Translations under genes and position numbers: made by a program
Notes under the pieces: generated by a model
Databases searched by the model: none
Seen by the model: only the letters and a program-made list of their open reading frames with translations
What the model was told of the DNA's origin: nothing
Source of the DNA: Glebionis coronaria
Lineage: Eukaryota; Streptophyta; Magnoliopsida; Asterales; Asteraceae
DNA length: 64,000 nt
Direction of reading: 5' to 3'
NCBI GenBank assembly: GCA_025667525.1
Contig: CM046882.1
Coordinates: forward strand, 524,732,618 to 524,796,617
Part shown: piece after piece, positions 10,250-21,623 of the stretch
How positions within the stretch are numbered: position 1 is the stretch's first letter
Layout: each line of letters starts with the position of its first letter

Positions 10250-11172
10250 GGGGTTGTGTGGCTGTCGAGACCAACCGAACCACAATACCTCCTCGACGCA
10301 CCTCGGGGTGTCTTGTCCATGCTGTTTACCAAGCCAAACACCACCAAGACCTCGGTCTTGGTTGGTGTTGCAAACCAAACGGCGCCGAGAGCCTTGTGGC
10401 TCTCGGTTTGTGTGGCGGCCGAACACCAAACCCGAAAACACCCTAATTGATTTTCCCCAGCATGATTATTAGCATGTTTTAATCTTGTTTTTAAAACCCC
10501 CATGATCACATGTTCATAAAACATAAAAGAATTAAAAAAAGTTTTTCGGATTACCCAAAACACGTGGAACAAATAGAGGATGAATACACGAACACGTTCT
10601 TATGATTTGCTAAATAAAAATCAACGAATCATTCTTGTTTCTTGATGTAGCCACCGGCTTAAGGGAGCAAGAAGAAGGATTAGGGTTTTTTGTTTTTCTA
10701 AAAATCTTCTGTGAATGAATAATGTTTTCATTATTTGTTTACTTAGTAAAATTAAACATAGGCTGGACCCCTCCTTCTCTTGTTGCCATGGCTAGTAGGG
10801 CCCACCAAGGGAAACCCGTAGTTTTTCCTTTTTCTAATAATTTACGTGTTCGTGTGCTCGTATTTACGTTTCGTTATTATTAAATATTCGTGCTATTATA
10901 TATACTTGTACGTAGTCGTAATAATAATTACGTAAATACATAATTATACGCTCGTGATTCTTACGTTCAAGATTTCATGTTCGTGATTTAATTATTATTG
11001 ATAATAATTATCATGCATTTATACATACTTAATACTTATCGTGAAATAACACGTACGTAGTTCTTGTAATTTCTGTTCATGAAACATATTCATGTTATAA
11101 AAGGAAAGTTTTAATAATGTACGTACGATTATAAGTGTACTGTTCATGGTAAAAGCATGCGGGTTTTACAAC

Positions 11173-11183
11173 TCTTCCCCCCT
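11173..11183 (-). other. Polypurine tract of A2
   Basis: The minus strand reads AGGGGGGAAGA just before the LTR start at 11170, the expected plus-strand primer for reverse transcription. It shows that the LTR to its left is A2's 3' LTR. Confidence 0.88.
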
Positions 11184-11247
11184 AAAAAGAATAATTCGCC
11201 CCCAAATTATTGATAAAGTAAACTGAAAAAGAGGAACATACCCGAAT

Positions 11248-14200
11248 TCAAAACTTGAAATGAGGGTAAGAAGTCCGGATAGACTCCTCGGTCTCCCAAG
11301 TGGTTTCCCGCTCGGTATGGTCCCTCTAAAGGATTTTGACGAATGGAATCGTCTTCTTCCTCATGACTCGTTCTTGCCTGTCAAGAACTCGTTCGGGTTC
11401 CTCTATGAAGGTAAGATCCTCACGAATCTATTCCAGTGGATACTGAACCATGTGAAGGGGATGATACTTGTACCCTCTGAGTAAGGACACATGGAAAACG
11501 TCGTGTACGTGAGAAAGCTGCGGAGGTAACGCTAAACGATAAGATACTTCACCGACTCGGTCAACGACATCAAACGGTCCGATGAATCGAGGACTGAGTT
11601 TCCCTTTGATTCCAAAACGCTTAACGCCTCGTGCCGGTGATACCTTAAGAAAGACGTGATCTCCTACGTTAAAATGTAAGTCCCTACGATGCTTGTCGGC
11701 ATAACTCTTCTGACATGATCGTGCTCCTTGCAATTTATGCTTAGCTACAGCGACCTTCTCGTTGGTCAACTCTATCATTTCTGGTCCTTCAAGTGTTCGC
11801 TCACCAACCTGATCCCATAAAATTGGGGCACGACACTTTCTGCCATACAACATCTCGAATGGAGCACACTTAATGCTAGCGTGCCAACTGTTGTTGTATG
11901 CAAACTCTACCAAACAGATTAAATCTTCCCAATCTCCTGTCCATTCCAACGCACATGACCTCAACATGTCTTCTAATGTCTGAATCGTTCGCTCCGATTG
12001 CCCGTCTGTTTGAGGATGAAAAGTCGTGCTAAGCTTAAGTTTTGTACCTCAAGCTTTCTGCAGACTCTTCCTAAATCGTGATATGAAACGAGGATCTCTG
12101 TCCGAGACGATGCTGGATGGAGCACCATGAAGTCTCATGATCTCCTTCTTGTAAGTATCGGCGAGTTTACTGACCGGATCATCCTTGCGGATCGGTAAGA
12201 AATGAGCTGACTTAGTAAGTCGATCAACGATAACCAAAATCGCATCGTGCCTCCTCTTTGTTTGCGGAAGACTGGTAACAAAATCAATGGTGATCTTTTC
12301 CCACTTCCGCTCTGGAATATCTAACGGTTGTAGAAGACCACTAGATCACTGATGCTCGATCTTAACCTGCTGGCAGATAAGACATTTAGAGACGTAAGTC
12401 GCAACATCCTGTTTCATGCCACTCCACCAAAAGTATTGCTTGATGTCGTGGTACACCTTGGTCAAACCAGGATGAATGGAGAATAGGGAGCTATGAGCCT
12501 CCGCTAACAATGCTTCTCGGAGTTCTTGATCACCAGGAACACAAAGTCTCGTGCCCTGCCATAAGATATCGTCTTCGTCTACACGAAATTCTGTCTGCTT
12601 CTCTAAGTTCTAAATTATTGCCCAGATTTCACCATCATCCTTCTGAGCTTCCTTGATCCTAGAGAGTAACTCAGGTTCCACTCTAAGATTAGCCCAGTAA
12701 CCGTACTGTCCACGTACCATGATCTTGATGTCTAGTCGCTCTAAGTCTCTTATAATTTCCTCCTTAATTTTAATGTCGTTTATCATTCTGGACTTTCTAC
12801 TAAGTGTATTTGCCACTACATTTGCCTTGTCGGGATGATACTGCAGATTAATGTCATAATCCTTCAACAGCTCTAACCATCTCCTCTGTCTCATGTTCAG
12901 TTCACGTTGAGTGAAGATGTACTTCAAGCTCTTGTGGTCTGTGAATATGTCACATGATTCTCCATACAAGTAGTGCCTCCATATCTTTAATGCAAACACA
13001 ACTGCTGCAAGTTCCAAGTCATGCGTAGGGTAATTTTCCTCATAAGGCTTAAGCTGCCGTGAAGCATACGCGATCATTTTCCCATGTTGCATGAGAAAAC
13101 AGCCAAGTCCCTTCCCTGAAGCATCACTATAGATTTGAAATCCACCTGTACCAGATGGGATAGTAAGAATCAGTGCATATACTAACTTCTGCTTTAGGTC
13201 TTCTAAGCTCTTCTCTTTTTCTTCAGTCCAGACGAATTTCTCCCCTTTCTGCATCAGTTTGGTCAATGGTAGTGCCAAACGGGAAAAGTTCTCTACGAAC
13301 CTACTGTAGTAACCAGCTAAGCCTAGGAAACTGCGAACTTCAGTCGCTGATGTCAGTCTTGGCCACTTGGTAATAGCCTCAACCTTTGTTGGATCCATGG
13401 TGATTCCTTCTGCTGATACAATGTGACCTAAGAACGCCACCTTGTCTAACCAGAACTCACACTTGGAGAATTTAGCATACAACTGCTTCTGGCGAAGAAT
13501 CTGTAACATTGTACGAAGATGGTCTTTGTGTTCCTCCTTGGACTTAGAGAATATCAGGATGTCGTCAATGAAGAAAATGACGAACTTGTCCAGAAATTCA
13601 TGGAAGATTCTGTTCATCAAATCCATGAAAACAGCTGGAGCATTGGTAAGGCCAAATGGCATGACTACAAATTCGTAGTGCCCATAACGTGTACGGAAAG
13701 CAGTCTTGGCGATGTCCTGCTCTTTAACCCGTAGCTGATGATAGCCCGACCTCAGATCAATTTTGGAGAAATGTTTGGCCCCTTGGAGTTGGCCAAACAG
13801 ATCGTCAATGCTTGGTAAAGGATACCTATTCCTGATGGTGATCTTGTTGAGCTCGTGATAATCTATGCAAAGACGCATACTGTCGTCCTTCTTCTTCACG
13901 AATAAGACCGGTGCGCCCCATGGAGATGCGCTCGGTCGAATGAAGCCTCGTTCCAGAAGTTCTTGCAATTGGTCCTTCAGCTCCTTCAACTCTATGGGAG
14001 CCATGCGATAAGGAGCCTTGGAAATCGGCTCAGCTCCTGGGATGAGCTCGATATTAAAATCTACTTCACGTGCAGGTGGTATGCCCGGAAGTTCTTCTGG
14101 AAATACGTCTGGAAATTCTGACACTATTGGCTGATTCTGAATTGATGGAGATTCAGCATCCATGCCATGAATAGTAGCTAGATAGCCCTCGCAACCATGT

Positions 14201-14876
14201 GAAAGTAATGCACGTGCTTGCAAGGTTGATATGATTTGTACAGACCTTCCAGGTACGAACCCATTGTGAATGTACTCTGGTGCATTTGCATCACCGAAGA
14301 TGACCCGATATGTATGACAGTCTATGGTGGCGTGATGTTTGGATAGCCATTTCATGCCCAATATCATGTCAAAGTCACTCATGTCCAGCGGAAGTGCGTC
14401 AACATGACGAATCTTGTCGTCAAACTCTTGGGGAAGGCTCTTGTACACATGGGTTATGCGTACAGAGTCTCTTAAAGGCGTGGAAATGTTTAGTACATTC
14501 TCTAACGGCATAGGGAATATCCTAACATTCTTAGCATAAGTAGTAGAAATGACCGAATGAGTAGCACCCGTGTCAAAAAGAACACATGCAGCTTGACCAT
14601 TCATATACAAGATTCCAGTGATGGTACCTGTAGCTTTGTTGGCCTGGTCGCGAGAAGTCGTGTAAACGCGTCCAGTAGTAGGAGGTTGCTTGGAATCAGC
14701 ATGTCCAGATGTGCCCTCCATCTCGCCCTTGCGGCAGTCCTTCATGCGATGACTAGTAAGGCCACACTCGTAGCATGTGTTGCCGTCGCGGTGACATGGC
14801 CCTGGGTGCCTACGGTTGCAGGTAGTGCAAGGAGGGTGAGTATACCCTCCAGCAGGTGCCCTTGCTAGTTGGGAGC
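11248..14876 (-). pseudogene. pol: A2 exon 4: zinc knuckle, protease, RT, RNase H, integrase, chromodomain
   Basis: One continuous frame with five nonsense codons: TAG 12610-12612, TGA 12346-12348, TGA 12049-12051, TAG 11428-11430 and TAG 11326-11328. Visible parts from the zinc-knuckle tail MKDC (14745): protease [12 protein letters not shown], reverse transcriptase with FIDDILIF (catalytic Asp pair about 390 residues in), RNase [10 protein letters not shown], the integrase zinc segment, integrase core ([28 protein letters not shown]), the C-terminal GPF domain, and a C-terminal chromodomain ending HFKF. The chromodomain normally directs integration to marked chromatin; here a TAG replaces a conserved Trp. 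The gene would have encoded the whole enzyme set; it is now dead. Confidence 0.93.
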
Positions 14877-14951
14877 CTGTTAAGAACAGTATACATGAGA
14901 CATGGTTTATAGGTATAAAAGGACAATGCGGAAAATCGTAAGATGTAATAC
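14877..14951 (-). other. Predicted intron 3 of A2 gag (75 nt)
   Basis: Donor CACTG|GTATTACATC, acceptor TTCTTAACAG|GCTCCC (minus strand). The upstream exon leaves one nucleotide of a codon and the downstream exon supplies two, restoring the zinc-knuckle frame. Confidence 0.78.
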
Positions 14952-15016
14952 CAGTGATAGCTGGACGGTTAGGCTGTGAACCTCTTTGGTTCTGGTCCCA
15001 CCCGTTACCATGATTC
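14952..15016 (-). pseudogene. gag: A2 gag exon 3 (65 nt)
   Basis: N/Q/R-rich linker exon ([18 protein letters not shown] visible). Reading it in the frame set by exon 2 leads exactly into the frame of exon 4. Confidence 0.72.
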
Positions 15017-15091
15017 CTGGTAGAAGATTGCTAATGTATCGGAATTATGAATTATCGTATGTAACATAAGGAAATGAGTAAGTGTAAGGAC
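15017..15091 (-). other. Predicted intron 2 of A2 gag (75 nt)
   Basis: Donor AGCAGCAG|GTCCTTACAC, acceptor TCTTCTACCAG|GAATC (minus strand). A nearer AG (CATTAG) would put exon 3 in the wrong frame, so the pyrimidine-preceded CCAG is preferred. Confidence 0.72.
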
Positions 15092-15241
15092 CTGCTGCTG
15101 TTGGAATTTCCAACGTTGTTACGGTAATTATCATTACCGCCACGCCTATCCATGGCAGAACGGTCTTGAGTCTGACCGTTACCATTGGGCTGAGTAGGCT
15201 GTTGCTGAGTAGCCGGCTGAGACCGGTCCCGAGTCTTCTGC
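15092..15241 (-). pseudogene. gag: A2 gag exon 2 (150 nt)
   Basis: Q/N/R-rich linker (SQPATQQQPTQPNGNG visible in the spliced frame). It has no stop in that frame, while the unspliced continuation of exon 1 hits TAA at the donor itself. Confidence 0.75.
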
Positions 15242-15327
15242 CTGAAAGATGCAGTTTAAAGAGAGATATAAATATTGGATAATACTGAAAGAATTCGGAA
15301 TGGTCACTGCTGAATAACGAATATTAC
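15242..15327 (-). other. Predicted intron 1 of A2 gag (86 nt)
   Basis: Donor GAGAAAAG|GTAATATTC (a near-consensus plant donor), acceptor GCATCTTTCAG|GCAG. Without splicing, Gag ends at ERPEKR by the TAA inside the donor. Confidence 0.78.
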
Positions 15328-16058
15328 CTTTTCTCGGGTCTCTCTGCTTCCCCGAACTCTTCTCTTTCTTGCAGCATCTCCAGCTTACGTGCTGCATCGG
15401 CAACTTGTGCCACCGTGTTGAACGTAGCACACACCAAGTTGTTGGCGACCGATGTACGAAGAGCCCACCGGAAGTGGTATGCTTGCTCTTCGGCAGTACC
15501 TGCTGCTGCGCCAAGAAAACCAGCCAAACGAAGAAAGCGCTGCATGAACTCGTTGTTGTTCTCCCCAGCTCTCTGCCTGATTCTGTGGTACTCCCTCTTC
15601 AGCTTGTCTTGCTCAGCCTTGTGGAACAACTGTCCCATCACTAACTCCCTGAACTGAGCCCAAGTCAAACCAGCCACCCAATTGTCACCTCCCTCAGACT
15701 GCTTGACTGCCTTCCACCAACCTAGCACATCACCTTCGAACTTGTAACAGGCCAACCTCGACTTGAAGACGGGGTCACAACCCATTGCATCGAATATCTT
15801 CTCAATATGAGCTAACCAGCTTTCAGCTTCACTGGGGCTATCGGTTCTCTCGAAGGATCGAGGACGTTGCTTGTTGAATCTCTCTAGCCATGTGACCAAT
15901 GTTGTTGGAGGAGGAGGATGAGGAGGTACTGGATGCTGTTGCTGATTATTGGCAGCCTGCACCTCACTCCTAATTTCGTTCCTCAACTGAGGAAGCAAAG
16001 CTTGCATCATAGCTAGGACTGCTGCATTGAGTTGTTCCTGCTCGCGTGTGAGAACCAT
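15328..16058 (-). CDS. gag: A2 gag exon 1 (capsid domain), intact
   Basis: From ATG 16058 (MVLTREQEQLNAAV) to the intron-1 donor: 731 nt, phase 2. Capsid-type Gag with WLERFNKQRPRSF, ESWLAHIEKIFDAMGC, WWKAVKQSEGG, FRELVMGQLFH and RIRQRAGENNNEFMQRF, in the order of retrotransposon Gag. In the family it forms the cytoplasmic particle in which reverse transcription occurs. It differs from A1 by a few residues and a short Pro insertion (PPHPPPPTT). The full gene is disabled by nonsense codons in exon 4. Confidence 0.88.
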
Positions 16059-16509
16059 CTGACAGTATAACATAAAATACATGATTAAACTGATCAAAAC
16101 ATAAAATATATACATGAAAAAAATTTTATACCAATAAATCATGAGAAAAACTTTATGCAGGAAAACTAGTACATGAATGCATGATGCAGTTTTATGAAAA
16201 CTTTTATGTGCGCGAGAGTGAACGCCTATGGTCAGTTCACACAAAACAAAAGACATGGCGAGGGGACGCCAATGGGTCGGTCCCAAAGTTAAAAGTTTCG
16301 ATAAAATCACATGCGACTAAATAGGGCCAGTCCTGTACCAACCATAACTTAGTCATAAACCTGCGACAATGACATATATATGAATGCATGAAAACAATAA
16401 ATGCATGAAAACCGACTGTCAGTTCTAGAAAGACCATAGTAACTACCCACTAATCACAGGTCGTGTTTTGAGAGCCTACAGGTCGAAGCCTTTGCTCTGA
16501 TACCATAAT
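16059..16509 (-). other. A2 leader with hairpin and primer site
   Basis: Primer site at 16494-16505 (TGGTATCAGAGC on the minus strand). Hairpin GTGAAC/GTTCAC around GCCTATGGTCA at 16218-16240, equivalent to that of A1 but shorter by mutation. No gene seen. Confidence 0.8.
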
Positions 16510-17508
16510 TGTAACACCCCATTTTGGTAAATGGAATGTCACGCGTGATTATGGCGTGTCATCAAAGTATACAAGTCAAAATGTATTAAACATTATATGA
16601 CCATAAAGGAAATACCGGAAACAAACATCGGTACCCCAAAGTATAAGCTCATCACACACAAACATAAGTACTGTAAAGGAAAAAGGACTAAACAATGTCC
16701 ATAGAAATAAGTAGCAAAATGTATGATGATAAGCATAAAGTAATGAAGGCTAGAAAGCTTCTAATCCATATGCACGTACGCTTAGAGTCTACGAGCGTCC
16801 CTGAGTACCTGTCGTTTTGGGAACATGAAAGGAAAACGGCTGAGCCTAACGCTCAATGCACGGATATACAAGCATAGAATGAATAACATAAGTATATACA
16901 ACAGATAGCAGCGGAATCGATTAAGTCCTGGAAAACCTTGTATAACTTAGTAAAACTGGTTTTATAGTTTGAAAAGCCTTATGTTTATCTTATAAAAACT
17001 GTTTAACATGTTAACCATTAAGCCAATATAGGTCATAAAATATCAACGTGCATGAATACTTGGAGGGGTGACCTCATCATGCAATTAGAGGGGTTGCCTC
17101 TAATTAATATATATTTGGGTAGGAGGGATCAGCTCCTTGTGAATGATGCAAGGCACACACCACATTCACCTAACCTAGGATGCACCCATATGCCCCACAT
17201 GATAACATAATAATATGGCCAAAAGCTGAAAGGGACGCCACGAGCTATCACCCCGCCGTGGTGAAGTCATAACATTGGTGCCTTCAGTCTTATGGTTATG
17301 GTACCTCCATAACTAGGTGAACTGGTCATGCATGTATATGGCTCAGGCATTAAATTAAACATAAGCAATTCAAAACATATAAAACAAATAATAGGAAAAC
17401 AGCTGGCTGCATACGGGGAATCCTAATAAGAAAAGAATGTCCATACTGAAAGGACATAGAATCCCTACCTTATGTCCAGTGAACGAAGAAGACGAACGCA
17501 AGAGAGTC
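16510..17508 (-). repeat. A2 5' LTR, 999 of about 3000 bp
   Basis: Matches 8171-9170 of the shared LTR closely and stops at AGAGAGTC, where Athila element B begins. The remainder is expected beyond B's far end, outside the window. The stem-loop triad is repeated at 17237-17313. Confidence 0.92.
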
Positions 17509-18013
17509 TGATGATACTACTTTTATACATAGTCTCATCGTCCAAATCGGGCTTAAAATGCATAAAATATCATTAAAACTGCCAAATATATGCTCGTGTT
17601 TATTGCTTGTGTATTTTAGGTACGGATATTGAGGAAATGACAAAAAGATCACAAGAATCAATCAAAAACGAACACGGGAAATGAAGTCGCACAATGAACC
17701 GGGCCCAAATCAAGAATTTCCAAAATGGCCCTTGATGAATTGAAGATTGGCAACATTGGTCCCTCATTTTTGAAGACTTGGCAATTTATACCCTTGCAAT
17801 ACTCTCTATTTGCAATTGGGTCCCTAAATTATCAAGATATTACAAGTTCAGTCCTTGAAGAATGAAGAAATTACATCTGAAGTCCTTGATACAAGTTTAA
17901 AAACATGTTGTGCCAAAAATGACAAGCTGCTAAAGTTGATATCAAAGGGATTCAAGTTTTTTTTTTTTGCTATTTGATACAAGTTGAACAAAGTATGAAA
18001 CTTGAGGGGTAAT
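17509..18013 (+). repeat. B 5' LTR, first part
   Basis: Begins TGATGATACTAC and matches the 3' LTR from 49042 up to GGGGTAAT, where element D is inserted. GTAAT (18009-18013) is the left copy of D's target duplication. Confidence 0.92.
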
Positions 18014-18509
18014 TGTAACACCCCACTTTGATAAGTGGACCGTTACGTGTATTTATGGCGTGTCATCAAAGCATAAGGTAAATGTCCTAAAACATTAACT
18101 GACCATAAAGGAATACCAGAATCAAACATCGGTAATCCAAACATAAGCCCAAAACATGAAAAGTAAAATACTGAAGGAAAGGACTAAACAATGTCTAAAT
18201 AAGCAGAATAATGTAAGACATGCATAAAGTAAGAAGTCTGGATAGCTTCCATCCAAATGCACATGCTCTCAGAATCCTAAGAGCGTCCTGGTGTACCTGC
18301 CGTTAGAACATGAAAGGAACTGGCTGAGCATAACGCTCAGTGAACGGATATAAAGCATGATAAGAATATACTGAATGAAACAGGCGATAGAATACTGAAG
18401 CTGTAAGACTGATATGTAACATGTGGTAGAACTCTGCATAAAATCTGAGAAACCTGGTTCATATATACTGATACTGAAATATAACTATTAATTCTGAAAA
18501 CATGCATTT
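18014..18509 (-). repeat. D 3' LTR, first part
   Basis: Matches 35963 onward in D's right LTR until GCATTT, where element C is inserted. CATTT at 18505-18509 is C's left target copy. Confidence 0.9.
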
Positions 18510-21500
18510 TAATATGTAATATAATGCAAGTTCGTTTTCTCAGTTCTTAACTAATAGAAAGTCCAACCAATATCAGATTTATAATTGTTCTTGGTTGTTT
18601 AAGCTTGCTTGGTAATCTATGCTAATTCAAACAACACTATTTAAAAAAATGAAAAATATTAAACTACTTATACGTAAAACATATTGCAAATACCAATTTT
18701 TTTATTCAAACAAAATTCAACTAACAAAATATAAAACTAGAAGGACTGAAAATGTAATTTCTATGAAAGTTAAATGCTCAAAATGTAAATTCTACAACTA
18801 TAGGGACTAGGAATGCAAAACAGTAAACTATAAGGATTAACAATGCAAAAACTATAACAAACTTAACCAAAAATGTAACTAACCAACAAGTTGCTAACTG
18901 AATCTTAACAAATTGCAAAGTCCAGGGACTAAACTATAGCAAACCCTAAAAACATGGAAATTAGGCCAAAATTAAACGCTGACAGAACCTTAAGGACCAA
19001 AGTGCAATTAAGCTAAGTTTTTAAGTAAAAACGGGACAAATGGAAGAATAAGCTCGTTTGAGCTTATTACTCAACCAAAATCAGTGAAACAACTTGCAAA
19101 AGACTTAAAATTCAATTTAAGCAACGTGTATCTAAGGAATCTTGCTAAAAGTCAGAAATAAGCAAATGAGTGCTTATTGATAAGCTCAAAATAAGCTCTA
19201 GCTTAAACCAAACAGTCACAACTTGCTTTTTGTAATGAAACTGATTAAGCTAATGATTACAAGAACGGGAAATCAAACCAGAACTATTTTCATCAAGAAA
19301 TGAACCAGAAATCTGAAATAAGCTCAAAAGAGCTTATGTTGACCAAGTTTGACCAGATTTTTGGAAAAAGCTCAAATCTTCAAAAATCAATATTCAACAC
19401 TTACTAACTGGTTTTGTGAAAGAAAATCATGACTTTTATGAAGTAGATTAGGAGAACTAGGAAAACAGTCACTACTTTGTCTCAGAGAATGAGCTTTGCT
19501 CAGACCTTGACCAAAAAGCTATTTTCTAGCTTAATTCCTAGAACTGTAGAAATTCCTTTTAGAAACTGAAACTTTATGATATAAGCTAAGTCTGGAAACA
19601 AGTTTGGTTGAATTTCATCAAAGATTGAATGAGAAATTAGCAAATGAAACTGGCAAGTTTTCAAGAACAAAACTGAATAAAGGCTAACCCAAACTAATCA
19701 AGTGCCATTTGCCTGATTGACTTTATATTTGACTTGCAAATCACTTAAAACTACTTGTTATCAACTAAGGACTAGAAACAAACTCTAAAACACCAATTCT
19801 TAATGCTTGAAAACTGATTATGTTCTACTACCAAACACTCCTTTACTGAATTTTAACAAACTTTAACAAAGACTTTTTAAGTACTGGATTGAACTGATTC
19901 AAATGCTATAGCAAACTAGATTCAATGGACTAAATGAAAGGTAATAAAACTGAAACCAAAAAATTAACAATGCTAGAACTCCAAATAAGCTATAAGGCTA
20001 AAAAGTGAATGAAATGATGCAGAAACTACAAATCTCTCAATTCAGTAAAAAAGTATGCAATATTAAGCTACAATCACACAAAAATCAATCAAACATCAAC
20101 TAATATCAAGTAAAACATGCAGCCATCATAATTAAACTAGGAAAAGTAGCATGCAAAGACTTGTTAAGTGGAACAAAAACAAGAATCTTAAAACCTATTG
20201 TAGAAAGCCTTTGGGAAGAAGAGGAGCGCTGAGCTCTCTTGCCCTAGTGATAACCACCACCTATCACTAGAAATCAACAAGAATCAATCAACAATCAACT
20301 GGAATCCATTAAACTGCTTGAAATCTCCAAAAGAACTAGGCTATGGCTCAATTGTGATCAAACAGCTACAAATCTTCACAAATGTCAGTTATGATCAATG
20401 GTTGATCATAACAAACATTCAACAGCAACAATAACACTCAACATCAGCAAGATCAAACTGGAATTTGAAGAACAGAATTTGGCGGGAAAAAGGAATTTGA
20501 ATTTTATTGAAGGAAATCAGTTACAAAGTTTGTTACAAGCTATTAACTAACTAACTGACTCAAGAGTTTGTCAGACTCTTGAGTAGTTAGGGGAAAAGTG
20601 AGGGAAAAAGGAAAGGGAAAATTGAACTAGGTGTTTTACAAAATTTAAGCTACAATCACAAATGAAGACTAGTCTAGGTATTTATAGGCAAGAAGGGAGA
20701 GTTTGTTGGAGTTGGTGACGTGTCAGGGCCAATCTCTGAGCTCCACGTGGCAAATTCTGCATTTCTCCTTTTGAAGGTATGAACAATGATTTGGGTGTTT
20801 TTGATTGGATGAGTGATATGTTAATTGAGTTGTATCATTGAATTCGTCTCTTCAAAACGATCATCTTTGGTGTTTATATCTTTCCCTGAAATTGCTTCTA
20901 TCAAAAACGCGATCCTGGTAATTTTTCTTGTTCTTGAAGATGACACGTGGCATTTCCTGGTTGGCTCTCATCTGGTCACACAGATCATTATCCAAAATTG
21001 GATAATAGGATTATGGAGTGGCGTTCTCTCATTGGTTGATTTTAAAGGTAGTGCGCTTTCACTGTTGAGATCTTGCATTTAATGGAAAACGGCGCTAGTG
21101 GCTGACGTGGTGATCCATGTATATTATTTACTTGATTCTCATTGGCCATTCAACACTTCACACGGATTAAACTTCAAATTACTTTCAACAATTGGCAGAA
21201 CTAGTCCTTGTACTTGGCAGATTCTTGTTTCAAGCTAGGATCTTCATTCCTTTAACATTTTTGGTCCTTTAACTTCCATAACTTGTACAAAATGGTCCTT
21301 TGACTGAGTTGACTTCATAGTTGACCAGGTTTGACTTGAATCTTGACTTTTCATTATTTGCACTTCTAGTCCTTCAACTTTCATAACTTGTCAAGATAGG
21401 TCCTTGAACTTCAAAGTCTTGTCACTTTTGATCCTCTTTTGTCTTTTTCATCCATTTGAGCTTGATTTTTCCTTGTTTGCTTGGAAATGTATCTTTATAC

Positions 21501-21623
21501 CTACACAAGTGCACACAAACACAAACATACCACATAATACTGTTTTTGCCAAATAATTTGGTATTTTGCTTCATGTTTTAGGGTTATTTGTTGATAAAAG
21601 GATATGAGTTTAAGCTCATATCA
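18510..21623 (-). repeat. C 3' LTR (3114 bp)
   Basis: Starts TAATATGTAAT and ends GCTCATATCA on the plus strand. TATA box on the minus strand at 20678-20687 (CTATAAATAC). No genes inside; the short open frames are identical in both LTRs and have no domain. Confidence 0.93.
20678..20687 (-). promoter_or_regulatory. TATA box in C 3' LTR
   Basis: CTATAAATAC on the minus strand, repeated at the equivalent site of the other LTR. Confidence 0.65.

Larger units (their letters stand above)
4491..11170 (-). mobile_element. Chromovirus A1 (Ty3/gypsy, Tekay/Del-like), partial
   Basis: On the minus strand: complete 3000-bp 5' LTR (8171-11170), initiator-Met primer site, hairpin-bearing leader, gag with three introns, zinc knuckle, protease, reverse transcriptase and RNase H. 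It is then interrupted by RLC-1 at 4490, and its integrase and 3' LTR are not visible. The Tekay/Del assignment comes from the gag zinc pattern, the FIDDIL reverse transcriptase motif and the chromodomain in its sister A2. Its 5' LTR is simultaneously A2's 3' LTR. Confidence 0.9.
8171..11170 (-). repeat. Complete chromovirus LTR (3000 bp) shared by A1 and A2
   Basis: Begins TGTAACACC and ends GGGTTTTACA. On its left is A1's primer site and gag; on its right are the polypurine tract and chromodomain end of A2's pol. It therefore serves as 5' LTR of A1 and 3' LTR of A2 with no target duplication or host DNA between. It contains the stem-loop group at 8744-8974, an AAATAG-rich minisatellite, an AT-rich block (9540-9960) and a GC-rich block (10010-10450). 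Confidence 0.93.
8171..17508 (-). mobile_element. Chromovirus A2 (Ty3/gypsy, Tekay/Del-like)
   Basis: Complete interior (11171-16509) between the shared LTR and a partial 5' LTR (16510-17508) cut off by insertion of element B. Order on the minus strand: LTR, primer site, gag with three introns, zinc knuckle, protease, RT, RNase H, integrase, chromodomain, polypurine tract, LTR. Pol carries five in-frame nonsense codons but I see no frameshift from 14745 to 11248. Confidence 0.92.

Noticed and set aside
9919..10572. 217-codon frame and several overlapping ones over the GC-rich block of the A LTR
   Set aside because: Frames on both strands are open simply because the block is GC-rich; no domain, no second copy to compare, and it lies within an LTR.
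20825..21082. 85-codon frame found twice (also 29347-29604)
   Set aside because: Duplicate only because both lie in C's LTRs; no domain, and antisense to C's transcription.
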